This document shows positions 61,979 to 64,000 of a DNA stretch of 64,000 bases, in pieces. Numbering within the stretch: position 1 is the stretch's first letter; every line of letters begins with the position of its first letter. The DNA is from Flavobacteriaceae bacterium (GTDB taxonomy: Bacteria > Bacteroidota > Bacteroidia > Flavobacteriales > Flavobacteriaceae): positions 28,288 through 92,287 of the forward strand of contig JABGUL010000019.1 of NCBI GenBank assembly GCA_018646605.1. Direction: 5' to 3'. Under the pieces are notes generated by a model, which did no database searches, was not told where the DNA came from, and saw only the letters and a list, made by a program, of their open reading frames with translations. The position numbers were made by a program, and so were the translations under genes.

Positions 61979-63592
61979 TTAATTCATCTCATTATAAATC
62001 CATTCCACAAAGAATTCTGTATTTATTTTTGCAGTATTATTAATATTTAAAAATGGTGTTTTTGAATTATAGTGTGCTTTAAAAAATTCCGAAAACATAT
62101 ATGCTGATATTTCGTTTGGATGATCAAGTCCCCTTTCAATAGGGAATGAATTTTTATAAAACTCGAGCTCAAATAATGGTTTAAATATTAATTCTGAATT
62201 AAATTTAGAAACATAAAATCCATCTCCTTTCTTTTCAATTTCAAATGCTACATCTTCAAAATGTTTTCCCATTGCAGGTATATCTATGTTCTTTTTAAGT
62301 AATGTTCTTATCCAGAAATATTTGCCATCCTTGTTTTGATCTGGAACAATCCACTCAGCTTGTGGAGCATCAGGATTTGATACTTGATTAATTATTATTT
62401 GTTTCTCATCATATACAATCTCATTGACAAAATTCCATTTAGTTGTATATAGACTAGTAAATTTAGTAGGAAAAGTACGCTGTAGGGAATGCATTTGCTC
62501 ATGAACTAAAAGACCCCCAAGTGATGTAACTAGTTTGGCTTCACTCTCTTCTGACATTTGATCACTCCATTCTTTGGAAAGCTTGTCAAGATATGCCTGA
62601 CTTAATATTATGTACGTTCCCCTAGTGTGTGCAAATCCACCACAAAGCCAATTTTGAATTTTAATAAATCTCCAAGGCTGTTTTGCCATTAGATTTATAT
62701 TATTATCAAGTAGCCAAGTATTCGTTTTATTTACTACAAACGAAAGTATACTTTTCTCATTTTTAGTAAATTCTAATACTGCAGATGAAAATTTTTCTTT
62801 AGCAAAAATTCTTGCAGAGTCAATATTGTCAGGTGATTTTTCCTGAGTAAAAGTTGTTATTTCACGATTTTGTAATTTTGAAAAATAGGGCTCAAAAGTT
62901 TCGTCTAATATGGCGATACTCGCCTGTTTTTTTGTTAAAAAACTTATTCTTGAATGAACTAACGGACTCTTGTAAATTTCATTTATTTGATATTTAGTTA
63001 GGCTGTTTTTAGGGTCAATTCTATCTTTAAAATTGCCCTCCCCTTGAATATTTGGTGTGTTGTCATTAACATTTTGGTCATCAATTGAATGCTTTAATCC
63101 TAAATTATGTCCAATTTCGTGAGCAACAACAAATGCCTCCATGTACATTTTTTCATCATCATTATACTCGTTCCCTTTTCCCAGGCTTATAAAAATTAAA
63201 TTTCCATTCATTAGCCCTCTTCCTGTTGGTCCATTGTTACCATCTATTGCATTAACAAAAAACATATTTACAATGTCATTTTGACCTCTTAAAATTTTTT
63301 CTTTACCAGCAATTATAACTATACTATCAAGATTAATTTTTCCATCTCTTGCTTTACTGTTATTAAAATAAATTGGTTCTAAAAAATGAAAATCTATATC
63401 TGCTCTAGAATAGGCTTTGTTAATTAGTGATGAAGAAAGTTCATGTCTGGCAGGTTTGTCTCCACTATCTGATTTTGTTATTATGGGTTGAATAATTACA
63501 ACTTTTGAAGTTAATTCATCCTGCTTTAAACGTGAACAATTATTCAACAATATAAAAGTAATGAGCAAACATTTATTTAAATAAAATTTCAT
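61979..63592 (-). CDS. Lipoprotein with two HExxH metallopeptidase motifs
   Basis: 537 residues. Lipobox at TFILLNNCSR (Cys 19). First motif HEIGHNLGLKH at residues 158-168 is a full metzincin HExxHxxGxxH zinc site. Second, HEQMH at 364-368, fits a gluzincin, with a possible Glu ligand in FVNEIVYDE. Between them is a 200-residue region of unknown kind. The combination of two catalytic signatures in one surface lipoprotein is unusual. Opposite in direction to the PTS operon. Enzyme activity is inferred. Confidence 0.75.
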   Translation of the reverse strand: MKFYLNKCLLITFILLNNCSRLKQDELTSKVVIIQPIITKSDSGDKPARHELSSSLINKAYSRADIDFHFLEPIYFNNSKARDGKINLDSIVIIAGKEKILRGQNDIVNMFFVNAIDGNNGPTGRGLMNGNLIFISLGKGNEYNDDEKMYMEAFVVAHEIGHNLGLKHSIDDQNVNDNTPNIQGEGNFKDRIDPKNSLTKYQINEIYKSPLVHSRISFLTKKQASIAILDETFEPYFSKLQNREITTFTQEKSPDNIDSARIFAKEKFSSAVLEFTKNEKSILSFVVNKTNTWLLDNNINLMAKQPWRFIKIQNWLCGGFAHTRGTYIILSQAYLDKLSKEWSDQMSEESEAKLVTSLGGLLVHEQMHSLQRTFPTKFTSLYTTKWNFVNEIVYDEKQIIINQVSNPDAPQAEWIVPDQNKDGKYFWIRTLLKKNIDIPAMGKHFEDVAFEIEKKGDGFYVSKFNSELIFKPLFELEFYKNSFPIERGLDHPNEISAYMFSEFFKAHYNSKTPFLNINNTAKINTEFFVEWIYNEMN

Positions 63593-63889
63593 CTTTAGTC
63601 TTAAGAATGTTAAGTTAAGGTTTTAGGGGTAAAGAAAAAACCGATAAGATAATTTTGAATACATATCTGAGATAAAGTGATCAGGCAATTAAAAAACTGG
63701 CCTAGAGATTTAGGAATGAACCTCATCACATTACAAACTTTCCCCAAACAACTCCCCCCTAAAACCACTACAAGGAATCTCAGGGTTAAGGCAATGATAT
63801 CAATAGATTAGGAGGGATTTGGATTACATCCATTGGTGTAAAAGAAAAACCCTCCACTGGGGAGGGTGTATGATTATATTATTCTACTA
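63593..63889. other. Intergenic region with repeat-like C/T tracts
   Basis: Nearly 300 bp without a gene. It holds 18 bp at 63748-63765 (matching 54704-54721 at 16 of 18), an inverted partial copy GTTTTAGGGG at 63620-63629, and the minus-strand terminator below. Confidence 0.5.
63842..63866 (-). terminator. Rho-independent terminator of the last gene
   Basis: On the minus strand the stem CCCTCC / GGAGGG with a 5-nt loop is followed by TTTTTCTTT. It lies 24 bp after the stop of the partial gene at 63890. Confidence 0.8.
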
Positions 63890-64000
63890 CTAGTTTATCC
63901 AGCCTCCTACTTGAGGTCTTAACTCTGCTCCATATGCTTTAGCTTTGGCTTTGAGTTCAGCTGATGCATCCCCCGCAATAATCACTTTACTAAGAGTGAA
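63890..64000 (-). CDS. C-terminal 36 residues of an unidentified protein (partial)
   Basis: The minus strand is open from the window edge to TAG at 63892-63890 and encodes LSKVIIAGDASAELKAKAKA and YGAELRPQVGGWIN. Followed by a good terminator, so this is a real gene end. Too little remains to name the family. Confidence 0.7.
   Translation of the reverse strand, partial: FTLSKVIIAGDASAELKAKAKAYGAELRPQVGGWIN

Overview
The window reads as a chromosomal segment of a low-GC marine-type Flavobacteriia (Bacteroidota). The evidence is: the Bacteroidota -7 promoter box TAnnTTTG upstream of many genes; lineage-typical families (DUF4837, DUF4292, DUF5687, HU/SPOR proteins, GldH, SprE/PorW); an F-ATPase operon without atpD/atpC; and many lipoproteins and PorT-like outer-membrane barrels. 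A perfect 16-bp parS sequence at 19-34 suggests that the left end lies in the origin-proximal part of the chromosome. No rRNA, tRNA, CRISPR array, insertion sequence or phage genes were recognised.

Layout. 1-11.5 kb: parS plus a methyltransferase, a HolB-like clamp-loader subunit, pgk, DUF4837, tatA, an envelope operon (M23 peptidase, GH3-family enzyme, glycosyltransferase, pyruvyl transferase), purD and two small membrane genes. 11.5-14.8 kb: an FAD/2Fe-2S reductase with a Fur-box-like site, facing a DUF5687 permease and its ABC ATPase. 14.9-23.3 kb: sprE, bactofilin, two small membrane genes and the F0/F1 operon atpBEFHAG. 23.4-41.3 kb: mainly housekeeping and envelope genes (dut, nucleotidyltransferase, DUF4292, EnvC, HU-SPOR, a frameshifted dprA, trpS, plsC, recA, M24 peptidase, trhO, ricT, gldH, PBP1A, queD). 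41.3-54.5 kb: an accessory stretch with universal stress protein, LpxR-like protein, orphan TonB-plug-like lipoprotein, AlkB monooxygenase, a GMC oxidoreductase reduced to its N-terminal 66 residues beside its small subunit, half of a CvfB protein, an ABC exporter and an OmpA/TSP3 protein. 54.8-61.8 kb: the most unusual part. 61.9-64 kb: a lipoprotein with two HExxH metallopeptidase motifs and the C-terminal end of an unidentified gene.

The standout is a compact eight-gene operon (54827-61846) behind one Bacteroidota-type promoter. It encodes a tryptophanase-family PLP lyase, an iron-dependent alcohol dehydrogenase, a ribulose-phosphate-3-epimerase-like enzyme, and a complete fructose-type sugar phosphotransferase system: EIIA, EIIC, EIIB, HPr and Enzyme I. 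All phosphorylated residues are present. PTS transport is rare in Bacteroidota, and I do not recognise this combination of PTS, tryptophanase family, Fe-ADH and epimerase as a described pathway. A near-identical 18-bp direct sequence lies on either side of the block (54704 and 63748), which may be a trace of how it arrived.

Other points to check are the single-base frameshift in dprA, remnants of gene loss near 46.7-47.9 kb, and a 26-residue single-pass membrane peptide gene at 44567-44647.
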